Assembly: GCF_024498075.1 (NCBI RefSeq)
Contig: NZ_JANHOF010000017.1
Span: forward strand, 52,391-116,390
Source: Paenibacillus mendelii
GTDB lineage: Bacteria > Bacillota > Bacilli > Paenibacillales > Paenibacillaceae
DNA: 64,000 nucleotides
Direction: 5' to 3'
Part shown: positions 1 to 9,223 of the stretch, in pieces
How positions within the stretch are numbered: the first letter of the stretch is position 1
How the letters are laid out: each line of letters starts with the position of its first letter
Made by a program: the position numbers and the translations under genes
The notes under the pieces: model-generated
Seen by the model: only the letters and a program-made list of their open reading frames with translations
Database searches by the model: none
What the model was told of the DNA's origin: nothing

Positions 1-606
1 GTGCAAAGCATGAAACAGGGTAATAAAGAAGCGGCAAGAACGGCGCTGGCGACGATTATGAGCGATTTGCAGGGAAAAGATGTGTCGTTGTTCTATCTCC
101 GCTGCATGTGCTTTGATTTGATCAACACATTCTTGAGAACGATGAACGAGCTCAAGCTGAACATTCAACAGGAGCATCGGCGGAATTTGATCGAATTCTC
201 GACACTGAAGCAGCTCAATGCAGGCATGGACGGCCTGATTGACGACATATGCGATTACGTGCAGGCCAATAAGGAAAGCAAGAGCAGCGCTCTGGGCGCC
301 GATATCTTGCACTATATCGGGCAGCATTACAACGAATATGATTTGAATCTGGAGAAGATCGCCGATCATTTCCGCATGTCTCTCTCGTACTTCAGCCGTT
401 TCATGAAAGATCAAACCGGCTATACGTTTACCGACTACGTCACCCATCTTCGCATGGAGGAAGTAAAACGGCAGCTGAAGAGCAGCGACCTCCCGATCAA
501 GAACATTGTGACCAGCGTCGGCTACTCGGATGTATCGAATTTCATGCGTAAATTTAAAAACACGGAGGGCCTTACGCTAGGGCAGTACCGCAAGCTGCAT
601 TCATAA
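1..606 (+). CDS. YesN-type response regulator, C-terminal part (AraC HTH), truncated by window edge
   Basis: The reading frame is open at the first base, so only about the last 201 residues are seen; the receiver domain must lie outside the window. The last 100 residues form an AraC-type double helix-turn-helix: a helical stretch starting ILHYIGQHYNEYDLNLEKIADHF, then LSYFSRFMKDQTG and the second HTH ending in GYSDVSNFMRKFKNTEGLTLGQYR. In Firmicutes this architecture belongs to YesN-like regulators that act with a YesM histidine kinase and switch on a neighbouring oligosaccharide importer. The importer operon that starts at 913 on the same strand is the obvious target. The upstream portion before the HTH is helical linker. 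Function is inferred from family and position. Confidence 0.85.
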   Translation: MQSMKQGNKEAARTALATIMSDLQGKDVSLFYLRCMCFDLINTFLRTMNELKLNIQQEHRRNLIEFSTLKQLNAGMDGLIDDICDYVQANKESKSSALGADILHYIGQHYNEYDLNLEKIADHFRMSLSYFSRFMKDQTGYTFTDYVTHLRMEEVKRQLKSSDLPIKNIVTSVGYSDVSNFMRKFKNTEGLTLGQYRKLHS

Positions 607-635
607 ACGACTTTCTATCGGAATGTCGTCCGATA

Positions 636-685
636 AGCCATTCCCTCGAATGAAGACTCATTCGGGTGGAATGGCTATTTTTATT
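636..685 (+). terminator. Rho-independent terminator after the regulator
   Basis: AGCCATTCC (636-644) pairs with GGAATGGCT (668-676). An inner stem CGAATGA/TCATTCG continues it, and ATTTTTATT follows. It separates the regulator gene from the importer operon. Confidence 0.8.
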
Positions 686-737
686 GGCGCGTAATAGAAG
701 GTGGAAAGCCTGTAGGGACGCGGGATGAGCGGGTTGA

Positions 738-823
738 ATGTAAAGAATGACAACCTGCCGCATGAACGACATATTTACACAGGACCTGTCTGTGGGGGCA
801 TTCCATGTAAAAAGTGACAACCT
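738..823 (+). promoter_or_regulatory. 19-bp direct repeats upstream of the importer operon, candidate activator sites
   Basis: ATGTAAAGAATGACAACCT (738-756) recurs as ATGTAAAAAGTGACAACCT (805-823), 17 of 19 identical and 67 bp apart start to start. They lie 90-175 bp before the first permease gene and just after the gene for an AraC-type regulator. Direct repeats upstream of a weak promoter are the usual arrangement for AraC-family activators, so these are candidate binding sites. No convincing -35 element is visible downstream, which would fit activator dependence. Confidence 0.45.
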
Positions 824-912
824 CAAAGCATCAATCACAAATTTACGATTGTCCGTCTGAGCGGTAGCATAATGGCTATAAACCGCGGTGAGTTAGAGGG
901 GGAGTTAGATTC

Positions 913-1869
913 ATGACAGCACAGACGGAGCCGCTCGCTGCCAAGAAGGCGGAGCGTGCACCGAGACGAAGCGGCTGGAAGTCCATTCGTAAGAATTGGG
1001 AATTGTACGTGTTCGTATTGCCCACGATGGCGTATTTTATCGTATTTCATTATTTTCCGATGTATGGCTTGCAGATCGCCTTCAGGGATTATACGCCAAG
1101 CCTAGGGATCTGGAACAGCCCTTGGGTCGGTCTTGAGAATTTGCAGCGCTTCTTCGATTCGTATTATTTCTGGACGCTGATCTGGAACACGATCGGAATC
1201 AGCCTGTACGAGCTGGCCGTCGGGTTCCCGATACCGATCCTGCTTGCTTTGGCGTTGAACGAGCTTCGCAACGGGACGTTCAAGAAGTGGGTACAGACCG
1301 TAACGTACGCGCCGCACTTTATATCCGTAGTCGTCATGTCGGGTATGATCATCGCGTTTACGTCTCCAAGCAGCGGACTGATTAATTTAGCGATCAAGGC
1401 TTTGGGCGGAGATCCGATAGCGTTTCTCTCCGAGCCTGGCTGGTTCAAGAGCGTGTTCGTCTTCTCCGGCGTCTGGCAGAGCATGGGCTGGGGAACAATC
1501 ATTTACTTGGCGGCGCTGGCCGGGGTCGATCCCCAGCAGCATGAGGCGGCGATGATTGACGGCGCAACCCGGCTGCAGCGAATCTGGCATATTAACTTGC
1601 CGAGCATCGTTCCGACGATGGTCATCCTGCTCATCCTGAATGTGGGGAGCTTCATGTCCGTCGGTTTTGAGAAAGTATTCCTGCTCCAGAACCCGCTTAA
1701 TCTGGAAGCGTCGGATGTCATCTCTACTTACGTATACCGCAGCGGGCTTGTACAAGGACAGTTCAGCTTCTCCGCGGCGGTCGGCTTGTTTAACTCGGTC
1801 ATTAACTTTATACTGCTTCTTACTGTAAATCGGGTCGCCAAACGATTGAACGAGACGAGCCTATGGTAA
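913..1869 (+). CDS. ABC sugar importer permease, LplB-like
   Basis: 318-residue inner-membrane permease of a carbohydrate ABC importer (binding-protein-dependent permease family). After a short basic cytosolic N-terminus come about six hydrophobic segments. The cytoplasmic EAA loop reads EAAMIDGATRLQRIWHINLP near residues 211-230, the contact site for the ATPase subunit. Start ATG follows the purine-rich GAGGGGGAG. It is first of a set with a second permease (19 nt gap), a lipoprotein binding protein and two sulfatases. As usual for LplABC/YtcP-type systems no ATPase gene is included; a shared MsmX-like ATPase encoded elsewhere normally serves. Substrate is unknown; the sulfatases suggest a sulfated glycan. 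Confidence 0.93.
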   Translation: MTAQTEPLAAKKAERAPRRSGWKSIRKNWELYVFVLPTMAYFIVFHYFPMYGLQIAFRDYTPSLGIWNSPWVGLENLQRFFDSYYFWTLIWNTIGISLYELAVGFPIPILLALALNELRNGTFKKWVQTVTYAPHFISVVVMSGMIIAFTSPSSGLINLAIKALGGDPIAFLSEPGWFKSVFVFSGVWQSMGWGTIIYLAALAGVDPQQHEAAMIDGATRLQRIWHINLPSIVPTMVILLILNVGSFMSVGFEKVFLLQNPLNLEASDVISTYVYRSGLVQGQFSFSAAVGLFNSVINFILLLTVNRVAKRLNETSLW

Positions 1870-1887
1870 GGGGGAAGGTGGACAACC

Positions 1888-2781
1888 ATGAATAGGGAAG
1901 CCAGATCGGACCGTGTGTTCGATGTCGTCAATAAATTGTTTCTGTTCTGCGTACTGATTATCGTTTTGTACCCGCTGGTGTATGTTGTCAGCGCTTCGAT
2001 AAGCGATCCCGTCTATGTGAATCAGGGAGCGATGTGGCTGTTCCCGAAGGGAATTACGTTTGAAGGATACCAGCGGGTTTTTCAAAATCCGGAGATTTGG
2101 GCCGGTTACGCCAACACGATCTTGTATACGGTTGCCGGAACGAGCATCAACCTTCTGTTCACGCTTCCTGGCGCCTATGCGCTCTCACGCAAAGATTTGA
2201 AGGGGCGCGGCATCATGATGGGCTTGATCGTGTTCACGATGTTTTTCGGCGGCGGTCTCGTTCCGACGTTTCTGCTCGTCAGCGGGCTTGGAATGATGAA
2301 CACCGTATGGGCGCTGCTGATTCCGAATGCGGTCGCGGTATACAATCTGATTATTTGCCGTACGTTTTTTCAAATGAATATTCCAAAGGAATTGCAGGAA
2401 TCGGCAGAGATTGACGGCAGCTCCAATACGATGCTGTTTCTGAGAATCGTGCTTCCGTTATCCGCGCCAATTATCGCCGTCATGGGGCTCTATTACGGGG
2501 TGACGCACTGGAACAGTTATTTCAGCGCCATCATCTATTTGAAGGATCGCAGCTTATATCCGCTGCAATTGATTCTGCGGGAAATCCTCGTGCAGAACCA
2601 GATGAGCGATACGATGCTGATGACCGGGGACGATATGGAAGCCATGGCCAAGCAAGCCCGGATCGCGGACATCATTAAATATGCGGTTATGATCGTATCG
2701 AGCTTGCCAATTATCGTCGTTTATCCATTCATGCAGCGGTTTTTCATGAAGGGTGTGTTGATCGGATCCGTCAAAGGGTAA
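1888..2781 (+). CDS. ABC sugar importer permease, LplC/YtcP-like
   Basis: 297-residue second permease of the importer, partner of the preceding gene in a heterodimeric membrane channel. It has six predicted membrane segments beginning at residue 14, the long extracytoplasmic loop typical of the second permease, and an EAA loop (ESAEIDGSSNTMLFLRIVLP, about residues 171-190). The C-terminus VGSVKG-like tail (IGSVKG) is characteristic of the YtcP group. A strong ribosome binding site, GGGGGAAGGTGG, lies six bases before the ATG. Co-transcribed with its neighbours by spacing. Confidence 0.93.
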   Translation: MNREARSDRVFDVVNKLFLFCVLIIVLYPLVYVVSASISDPVYVNQGAMWLFPKGITFEGYQRVFQNPEIWAGYANTILYTVAGTSINLLFTLPGAYALSRKDLKGRGIMMGLIVFTMFFGGGLVPTFLLVSGLGMMNTVWALLIPNAVAVYNLIICRTFFQMNIPKELQESAEIDGSSNTMLFLRIVLPLSAPIIAVMGLYYGVTHWNSYFSAIIYLKDRSLYPLQLILREILVQNQMSDTMLMTGDDMEAMAKQARIADIIKYAVMIVSSLPIIVVYPFMQRFFMKGVLIGSVKG

Positions 2782-2845
2782 CGGAATCCGGTTTTACATA
2801 GCACAGCAAATCAACTAGTGGGGGAAGAGAAAGGGGAAGCAGCAA

Positions 2846-4444
2846 ATGAAGAAGTGGTTGAAAACAAGCATGGTCGCCATCGTAAGCAGTGCGGTCCTGC
2901 TGGCCGGATGCAGCTCAGACAAAGCAGGGGATACGTCGACATCGGAAGGTGGCGGGGCGCCGAGCAATTTCAATGCGGAAGGCTACCCGATCGTGAGCGA
3001 CAAGGTCACCTTGAAGATGATGGGATCGAAAGCGGCCATTCATGGTCCATGGGAAGATATGATCCTGTTCAAAAAAATGGAGGAAATGACGAATATCCAT
3101 TTCGAATTCGACACGCCTCCGCAAGCGAACTACCTGGAGACGAAGAACCTGGCGTTTGCCAGCCGTCAATTGCCCGACGTGTTCTTCAACTCCCAGCTGA
3201 CGCCGGATGACGAAGTAACCTACGGCGGCCAAGGGTATTTGATTCCATTAGAAGGTCTTATCGAGAAATATGCACCGAATTTCAGCAAGCTGATGAACGA
3301 CAATCCTGAAATCAAGAAGTCGATCACAACGATGGACGGGCATATCTATGCGCTGCCGCTCATTATCGACCAGCCCCGGGCTTTTGTTCCGAACCGGATG
3401 TGGCTGAACGGAGATTGGATGGCGAGCTTAGGTGTTACGGCAGAACCAGCGACAACGGATGAGTTGTATGAGCTGCTGAAGCGGTTCAAGAATGAGGATC
3501 CCAATAAGAACGGTAAGGACGATGAGATCCCTATGTCCGGCGTGAAATTGGATAGCTTGCAGGTCGCGCTGCTTCCGGCATTCGGCTTGCTGGGCCGGGA
3601 AGTAGAAGTGAAGGACGGGAAGGCGCGTTTCAATCCGGTCCAGAGCCAATACAAGGAATACCTCACTTACTTGAATAAGCTGTTCTCTGAGAAGCTGCTG
3701 GATAACGAAATGTTCGTGCAGACCTCCCAACAGATGAATGCTAAGGGAAATGCGAATCAACTGGGTGCTTTCTCAGGGTCGGCTCCGGATCTTGTACTTA
3801 AGGTAGACAAGCCGGAAGACAATTTGAAGCACCCGATGCTCGGACCGCTTACAAGTCCGGTAAACAGTGAGAAGCTGGCGATGAGGGCATCGAATATCCG
3901 CAGAGGCACGTTCGCGATTACGAGCGAGAATAAATATCCTGAAGCAACGATGCGCTGGGTCGATTATTTGTACTCTACCGAAGGCAGCCAGTTGGCTTAT
4001 CTAGGAAACAGCTTCAAATGGCTGGACGATGCAAAGACCAAATGGACTTTCGATTCTCCTGAAGGCGAAAATCCGGAGGAATACCGCGCTAAGCTGACCC
4101 CGGATGTAGGCGGACAGCTGCCGCTGATTAAAGAAAGAGAGTTCGACGCTAAGCGCGACAACGGCAAAGGGCCGGATTATAATAAGATGGTGGATGAGGA
4201 GCTGAATCCATATGCTAAGCGGGAATATCCGGACGTATATTTCAGCAACGAGGAGCAAAAGCGGCTGAATGTAATCAAGACCGACATTAAAACGTATGTC
4301 GATCAAATGGAAGCGAAGTTTATTGTCGGACAGGAGCCGTTCACGAAGTGGGACGATTATCTGAATACGATCAATAAGATGGGTCTGGATGAAATGCTGA
4401 AGATTTACCAGGATGCCTACGAGCGCTGGAACGCATTGAAATAA
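2846..4444 (+). CDS. ABC importer substrate-binding lipoprotein (LplA-like)
   Basis: 532-residue extracellular solute-binding protein, type 1 family. The N-terminus is a lipoprotein signal: two lysines, a hydrophobic core and the lipobox LLAGC (Cys about residue 22), followed by a Ser/Gly-rich linker. The mature part has the large two-lobe fold typical of LplA-type oligosaccharide binders (about 500 residues, many aromatic residues). AGGGGAAGC precedes the ATG. It should deliver the substrate to the two upstream permeases. The sulfatase genes follow 19 nt and about 1.4 kb downstream, so desulfation probably acts on the imported or surface-bound sugar. Confidence 0.93.
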   Translation: MKKWLKTSMVAIVSSAVLLAGCSSDKAGDTSTSEGGGAPSNFNAEGYPIVSDKVTLKMMGSKAAIHGPWEDMILFKKMEEMTNIHFEFDTPPQANYLETKNLAFASRQLPDVFFNSQLTPDDEVTYGGQGYLIPLEGLIEKYAPNFSKLMNDNPEIKKSITTMDGHIYALPLIIDQPRAFVPNRMWLNGDWMASLGVTAEPATTDELYELLKRFKNEDPNKNGKDDEIPMSGVKLDSLQVALLPAFGLLGREVEVKDGKARFNPVQSQYKEYLTYLNKLFSEKLLDNEMFVQTSQQMNAKGNANQLGAFSGSAPDLVLKVDKPEDNLKHPMLGPLTSPVNSEKLAMRASNIRRGTFAITSENKYPEATMRWVDYLYSTEGSQLAYLGNSFKWLDDAKTKWTFDSPEGENPEEYRAKLTPDVGGQLPLIKEREFDAKRDNGKGPDYNKMVDEELNPYAKREYPDVYFSNEEQKRLNVIKTDIKTYVDQMEAKFIVGQEPFTKWDDYLNTINKMGLDEMLKIYQDAYERWNALK

Positions 4445-4463
4445 GAGAAAAGGTGTGACCGTT

Positions 4464-5753
4464 ATGACAAGACCGAACATCGTCGTCGTGTATTGCGACG
4501 ATTTGGGATACGGCGATTTGGGATGCTACGGGTCCGATGCGATTCGGACCCCCCATCTGGACGCGCTGGCGGCGGAGGGGGTTCGCTTCACGGACTGGTA
4601 TTCCAATTCGCCGGTCTGCTCTCCGTCCCGTGCGTCGCTATTGACGGGGCTATATCCGGCGAAAGCAGGCGTGAGCCACATATTGGGCGGAAAGAGAGGA
4701 ACCGGTGGGCTGAAGCAGGAAGCGAAGACGCTGGCCGAACGGCTCAAGGAATCCGGCTACAGCACGGCTCTCTACGGCAAGTGGCATCTCGGTTCAGCCG
4801 AAGATGCCAAACCGAATGCACGTGGCTTCGACGATTACTTCGGCTTCCATGCCGGCTGCGTGGACTATTACTCGCATATCTTCTATTGGGGCATGCCGAA
4901 TGTCAATCCTGCGCATGACCTGTGGAGCAATCGCGAGGAAGTGTGGCATGACGGCGAATATATGACGCATCTCATTACGGACAAATCAGTCGATTTCATC
5001 GAGAGAAGCAAGGAGCAGCCCTTCTTCCTGTATGCAGCTTACAACGCGCCGCATTATCCGATGCATGCGCCGGATAAATATATGAAGCGATATAGTCATC
5101 TGCCCCGTGACCGCCAGCTGATGGCGGCGATGATCTCCGCCGTCGACGACGGCGTCGGCGATATCGTAGCAGCGCTGAAGCGAGCGGGGCAATATGAGAA
5201 TACGATCATTTTCTTCTCCAGCGATAATGGGCCTTCTTCCGAATCCCGCAATTATCTCGATGGGACGGAAGACGTCTATTATGGAGGCAGTGCGGGCGTA
5301 TTCCGCGGCCATAAAGGAAGTTTGTTCGAAGGCGGCATCCGCGAGCCTGCTATACTGGTCTATCCCGCTGCTATAGCAGCGGGGCAGGTATGCGGAGAAG
5401 CGGGCATGATGGCTGACATTGTGCCGACTGTCATGGAATTTGCCGGTCTGGCATCGCCATCTTCAGAGAAAATTGACGGGAGCAGCGTCGTCAAGATGGT
5501 GACGGAGGGGGCTTCAACGCCGCATCGTCAAATTTTCTGGGAGTATGGCAGTCAGCTTGCCGTACGTGAAGGAAAATGGAAGCTGGTTCTGGGCGGCAAG
5601 CTTGACTTCGACCGCACGCAGCCAGACGATGTCCATCTCTCCGATCTGGAGGCGGACCCTGGCGAGCGGGTCAATCTGAAGGATGACCATCCGGACGTGG
5701 CCGCTCGTCTGGAACGCGACGTACGAGATTGGTATAAACAGCTGGGGCAATAA
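4464..5753 (+). CDS. Sulfatase, Cys-type (CxPSR)
   Basis: 429-residue type I sulfatase of the alkaline phosphatase superfamily. The N-terminus has the metal site pair in VYCDDLGYGDLG (Asp12, Asp13) and the formylglycine signature CSPSR at residues 52-56, where Cys52 must be oxidised to formylglycine. Further motifs are GKWHLG (substrate/sulfate contacts) and FFSSDNGP (metal ligands). No signal peptide is visible, so it probably acts in the cytoplasm after import. The frame opens at a GTG at 4455, but the ATG at 4464 has AAAAGG at a good distance and is chosen. No formylglycine-generating enzyme or anSME is encoded in the window, so maturation depends on a gene elsewhere. Substrate not predictable from sequence alone. 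Confidence 0.92.
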   Translation: MTRPNIVVVYCDDLGYGDLGCYGSDAIRTPHLDALAAEGVRFTDWYSNSPVCSPSRASLLTGLYPAKAGVSHILGGKRGTGGLKQEAKTLAERLKESGYSTALYGKWHLGSAEDAKPNARGFDDYFGFHAGCVDYYSHIFYWGMPNVNPAHDLWSNREEVWHDGEYMTHLITDKSVDFIERSKEQPFFLYAAYNAPHYPMHAPDKYMKRYSHLPRDRQLMAAMISAVDDGVGDIVAALKRAGQYENTIIFFSSDNGPSSESRNYLDGTEDVYYGGSAGVFRGHKGSLFEGGIREPAILVYPAAIAAGQVCGEAGMMADIVPTVMEFAGLASPSSEKIDGSSVVKMVTEGASTPHRQIFWEYGSQLAVREGKWKLVLGGKLDFDRTQPDDVHLSDLEADPGERVNLKDDHPDVAARLERDVRDWYKQLGQ

Positions 5754-5768
5754 GCCGGAGTATAAAAG

Positions 5769-5812
5769 AGAAGAGAGGAGAGGAGAGGCGAGCATCCCTC
5801 TCTTCTTTATTT
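5769..5812 (+). terminator. Weak hairpin between the two sulfatase genes
   Basis: AGAAGAGAGG (5769-5778) pairs with CCTCTCTTCT (5797-5806), followed by TTATTT. The short U-tract suggests partial termination or an mRNA-processing boundary rather than a full stop. Confidence 0.45.
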
Positions 5813-5836
5813 AAACGATATTAAGGAGGTATGGCC

Positions 5837-7345
5837 ATGTCGCCAAAGAATGAACAAGCGCCGCGCCGTCCGAACATTCTGTTCATTCAGACGGATCAGC
5901 AGCGGGTTGATACGCTGCGCAGCTACGGTGGACAAGTCTGCCAGACACCGCATCTGAATGGCCTTGCGGAGGAAAGCGTCGTATTCGAGAACGCCTACAC
6001 CAGCTGTCCGGTATGTACGCCGGCCAGGGCTTCGATGCAGACGGGCATGTACCCGTTCAAGCACGGGATGCAGACGAATGGCTACGGTATGGGCAGCATG
6101 GTGCAGGAGCTGCCGGATACGCCGCGGCTGCTTAGCAGACAGCTGGAGGAGCAAGCGTACAGCATTGGCTATACGGGCAAGTGGCATCTGGGCTTCGGGC
6201 CGGAGATGGGTAAGTACTTACGGGAGAATCTCGCCTATGTGCGGTTTCCGGATATTGCCGCCGGTATCAAATCCATGCCTACCGATGTCGGCTATGAAGG
6301 CGACGATTTCTCCGGCCACGGCGGCGGGGGGATGAATTACCCGCAATTCAAGCAATATTTGCAGGATAACGGATTGACCTGGCAGGAAGAGAATAAAGTG
6401 AGCGGTCACTTCGAATTTCATTACGCCTCCGAATTGACCTCGCCGATCGAGTCTACCGTTGAATACTACCTGACAGAGCGGGCGATCCACTATATCGATC
6501 AGTTTCGTCAGCGGGAGGAGCCTTTCTTCTTCTCCTTAAACTTCTGGGGACCGCACGAGCCTTACGTCGCGCCGACGCGCTTCCTCGACTTGTACCGCGA
6601 TGCGGAGCTGGAGCCGTGGCCGAACTTCTACGATGACAACAAGGGAAAACCGTCCATTCATCAGATCAAAAAAGGGAATACGAAGGAATGGGCCGATTTC
6701 ATTCCGTATATTAAACATTATTATGCGGCTATGAGCAGCATCGATGAGCAGATCGGGCGGCTGCTGGCTTACTTGAAGCGGCATGATCTGTACGAGAATA
6801 CCGTTATTATCTTCACTGCCGACCATGGGGAATCGCTTGGCATTCACGGCGGCTTGTGTGACAAATCGTTCTTCATGTATGAAGAAACCTGCCGCATCCC
6901 GCTCATCGTCAAGCCTGCCGGCGATCGGGCGGAGCCGCGGACGGAGGCCAGCTTCGTCGGCACGTGCGATATCCATGCAACGATTCTCGATCTCGCAGGC
7001 GCAGGGTCGCCGCCGCGCGGAGCGGACGGCAGGTCGTTCGCCCCGATGCTGGCCGGAGAGACTGTGGCTGAATGGCCGGATTGCATCGTGACCGAAGGCG
7101 CTGGCCTTGAGGCTGCTATGTTTACCCAGCGTATGCTCCGCAAAGGTTCTTACAAGTATGTATTCAACTGCGGCGATCTGGACGAGCTCTATGATCTAGA
7201 GTTCGATCCTCATGAGCTGACGAATCTGATCGACCGTTCGGATTACAAGCAGACGCTTGCCGATCTGCGGCAGTCGCTCGCAGACTGGATGGTCCTCCAC
7301 GAGGACAGCCTTCTCAAGCAGTTCAAGCGGATGCGGGTCGAGTAG
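5837..7345 (+). CDS. Sulfatase, Cys-type (CxPAR)
   Basis: 502-residue sulfatase, distant from the preceding one. Metal-site motif FIQTDQQR (residues 16-23) and formylglycine signature CTPAR at 60-64; GKWHLG and FTADHGE follow in the expected order. TDQQRxDTL N-termini are common in sulfatases of polysaccharide utilisation loci. No signal peptide. The frame contains an ATG at 5831, but AAGGAGGT ends at 5830, directly against it; the ATG at 5837 has correct spacing and is taken. Last gene of the importer operon. Different signature and low overall likeness to the first sulfatase suggest that the two remove different sulfate groups. Confidence 0.92.
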   Translation: MSPKNEQAPRRPNILFIQTDQQRVDTLRSYGGQVCQTPHLNGLAEESVVFENAYTSCPVCTPARASMQTGMYPFKHGMQTNGYGMGSMVQELPDTPRLLSRQLEEQAYSIGYTGKWHLGFGPEMGKYLRENLAYVRFPDIAAGIKSMPTDVGYEGDDFSGHGGGGMNYPQFKQYLQDNGLTWQEENKVSGHFEFHYASELTSPIESTVEYYLTERAIHYIDQFRQREEPFFFSLNFWGPHEPYVAPTRFLDLYRDAELEPWPNFYDDNKGKPSIHQIKKGNTKEWADFIPYIKHYYAAMSSIDEQIGRLLAYLKRHDLYENTVIIFTADHGESLGIHGGLCDKSFFMYEETCRIPLIVKPAGDRAEPRTEASFVGTCDIHATILDLAGAGSPPRGADGRSFAPMLAGETVAEWPDCIVTEGAGLEAAMFTQRMLRKGSYKYVFNCGDLDELYDLEFDPHELTNLIDRSDYKQTLADLRQSLADWMVLHEDSLLKQFKRMRVE

Positions 7346-7374
7346 CCAAGTCCAAAGGGGTAGGATCCAATGTC

Positions 7375-7411
7375 ATGGTGGTGCAGGGAATGTCCTGTAC
7401 CGCCATTTTTT
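7375..7411 (+). terminator. Strong terminator closing the sulfatase operon
   Basis: A 13-bp stem with three G-U pairs (7375-7387 with 7394-7406), six-base loop and TTTTT tail. It lies within an open frame that runs into the next gene and shows that the upstream part of that frame is not coding. Confidence 0.88.
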
Positions 7412-7600
7412 GATTCCTCTTCCTTCATCGATCAAGAAAAGAAGGAGATACTCCCCATAACCATGATCGATAGAACAAGGTTCACTCCATTGTGCTATGC
7501 GCTGCACATAACGCCAGATCATGAATCATATAAGAGAGGGTTGGCAGTCTCGAGTAGAAGCCTTACCATAGGGAATACAAGGATCGGGGAGGGAAAGCGT

Positions 7601-8098
7601 ATGACGTTGTATTTTCGGGACAACTTTTTTAGCTCCGGCATGACGGAGATTATGAACGATAGCGGTGAGACTGTGGGCGAGCTGGATTTGAAGAGCTCAT
7701 TCAGCGCATCGCTGGATGTTTGCGATTTGACCGGCCGGACGTTGTGCTCGGGGAAGTTCCCGTTCTTCTCAGGCAGATGGGAAGTCACGGACGAAGACGA
7801 TCGCTTGTTGGGGGAGCTGCGCTCCCGAATGAGCTTCTTTTCTCAGCGGTACGAATATGATGCGGGCGGACGGGGCCTCTACGAAATCAATTCGCCCGCC
7901 TTCACCCAGGATTACTTCATTCAACGCGAGAACGAAGGTGAAACGGTAGCGACCTTCGAGCGAACGAGCGGTTGGCTGCACTCGGGTGCGTACAGCTTGG
8001 AGAACTATTCGACGGAATTGAGCGACTATGAATTGGTGGTGGTCGTGCTGGGCGTGCATGCGATTCGGAAGCGGAGATCGAACGCTGCTGCGACCTAG
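7601..8098 (+). CDS. Tubby-C-terminal-like (LURP-one-related / YxjI-like) protein
   Basis: 165-residue protein made almost wholly of predicted beta strands, starting MTLYFRDNFFSSGMTEIMND. The pattern (a phrase about a form of self-description 'GELDLKSSF...VCDLTGRTLCSGKFPFFSGRW', then 'DEDDRLLGELRSRMSFFSQRYEYD') resembles the LURP-one-related/tubby C-terminal fold seen in B. subtilis YxjI. The frame is open from 7370 but a terminator lies inside that extension, and GGGGAGGGAAAG before the ATG at 7601 fixes the start. Role unknown; related proteins are thought to bind membranes or phospholipids. The family call is by pattern only. Confidence 0.6.
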   Translation: MTLYFRDNFFSSGMTEIMNDSGETVGELDLKSSFSASLDVCDLTGRTLCSGKFPFFSGRWEVTDEDDRLLGELRSRMSFFSQRYEYDAGGRGLYEINSPAFTQDYFIQRENEGETVATFERTSGWLHSGAYSLENYSTELSDYELVVVVLGVHAIRKRRSNAAAT

Positions 8099-8279
8099 CT
8101 TCGCGAAATTCAAGTGCCCGATCATTTGTAGACCGTATTGGCATTCATTCAGGAAAATAGTTCTACCTTTGTGCGGGTTTGGGTCTTATTGTCTACATTT
8201 TCGGGATAATATCCCCTGTCACACCTCTGCAAGAATTGGTTAATATAAGAAAGAATACAAATCTTGGGAGGACGAGTAA

Positions 8280-9215
8280 TTGAAGAAGTGGACAGCAGGA
8301 CTATTAACAGCAATCATGGTACTAGGAATTACAGCAGCATGCGGCTCGAAGGAGCCGGTCGACTCGAATGCCGGCAGCGGCAACAAAGGCGGCAACGCTG
8401 AGCAGACGACGGGCGCTGGCGGTAACGCCGGATCGACGGGCGCCGGCAATTCGAATAAGGAGACGGGCTCGCTCCCGACGGTAGAGGAACTCATTGAGAA
8501 ATCGACAGATGCAAGCATAGCGTTAAAGAGCTTCTCCATGGATGCCAAAGTGAATCAGAACATGACGATGTCGCAGGGCGACCAGAAGCAAGAGCAGAAG
8601 GTCGACATGAATATGAAGACGGATGTCATCAAAGAGCCGATGCAAATTTACCAAGAGATCCAGATGGAAATGCCGCCGCAAGGCAGTCAGACCATCAAGC
8701 AGTACATTATGGAAGACGGCATCTACTCGGAAATGAACGGAAGCTGGATGAAGCTGCCTAATGAAATGAAGGATCAGATGATGGCCAGCATGCAAAGCTC
8801 CTTGAAGCCGGAAAGTCAGATGGAGCAGTTCAAGACGATCGCCAAAGATACGAAAGTCACAGAAGAGGGCGGCGATTACGTGATGACGGCCGAGCTGTCT
8901 GGGGATAACGTGAAGGAGATGGCCAAATCCCTGATGAGTCAAGCCGGCGGTGCGAATGAGCAAGCAGCAGCTATGCTGGATAACATGAACATCAAGAGCA
9001 TCAAAATCTCGTATGGCGTCAACAAAGACACGTACCTGCCCACCAAGTCCGATGTGAACATGACGATGGATATGAATCAAGAGGGCCAGAGCATCACGCT
9101 CGAGATGGTCATGACCAGCACGATCTCCAAGCACAACGAGGTCGGCGAAATCAAGGTGCCGCAAGAAGCGCTGAATGCACCAAGCACTCCAACCGATTCA
9201 AGCCCTGCTCCATAA
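8280..9215 (+). CDS. DUF6612-type lipoprotein
   Basis: 311-residue secreted lipoprotein. A TTG start lies eight bases after GGGAGGACG. Signal: MKKWTAGLLTAIMVLGITAAC, lipobox ITAAC. A Gly/Asn/Ser/Thr-rich linker (about residues 25-65) tethers the folded part. That part contains repeated elements such as 'SFSMDAKVNQNMTMSQGDQ' and 'MYMEDGIYSEMNGSWMKLP'-like strands, characteristic of the DUF6612 / LppX-LprG-like lipoproteins common in Bacilli. Methionine and glutamine are unusually frequent. Function unknown; a lipid- or envelope-related role is a guess. Stands alone, with its own terminator. Confidence 0.75.
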   Translation: MKKWTAGLLTAIMVLGITAACGSKEPVDSNAGSGNKGGNAEQTTGAGGNAGSTGAGNSNKETGSLPTVEELIEKSTDASIALKSFSMDAKVNQNMTMSQGDQKQEQKVDMNMKTDVIKEPMQIYQEIQMEMPPQGSQTIKQYIMEDGIYSEMNGSWMKLPNEMKDQMMASMQSSLKPESQMEQFKTIAKDTKVTEEGGDYVMTAELSGDNVKEMAKSLMSQAGGANEQAAAMLDNMNIKSIKISYGVNKDTYLPTKSDVNMTMDMNQEGQSITLEMVMTSTISKHNEVGEIKVPQEALNAPSTPTDSSPAP

Positions 9216-9223
9216 GACCGATG

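Noticed and set aside
7370..7600. N-terminal extension of the tubby-like protein
   Set aside because: The extension contains a full terminator (7375-7411); a good ribosome binding site is at 7591-7600.
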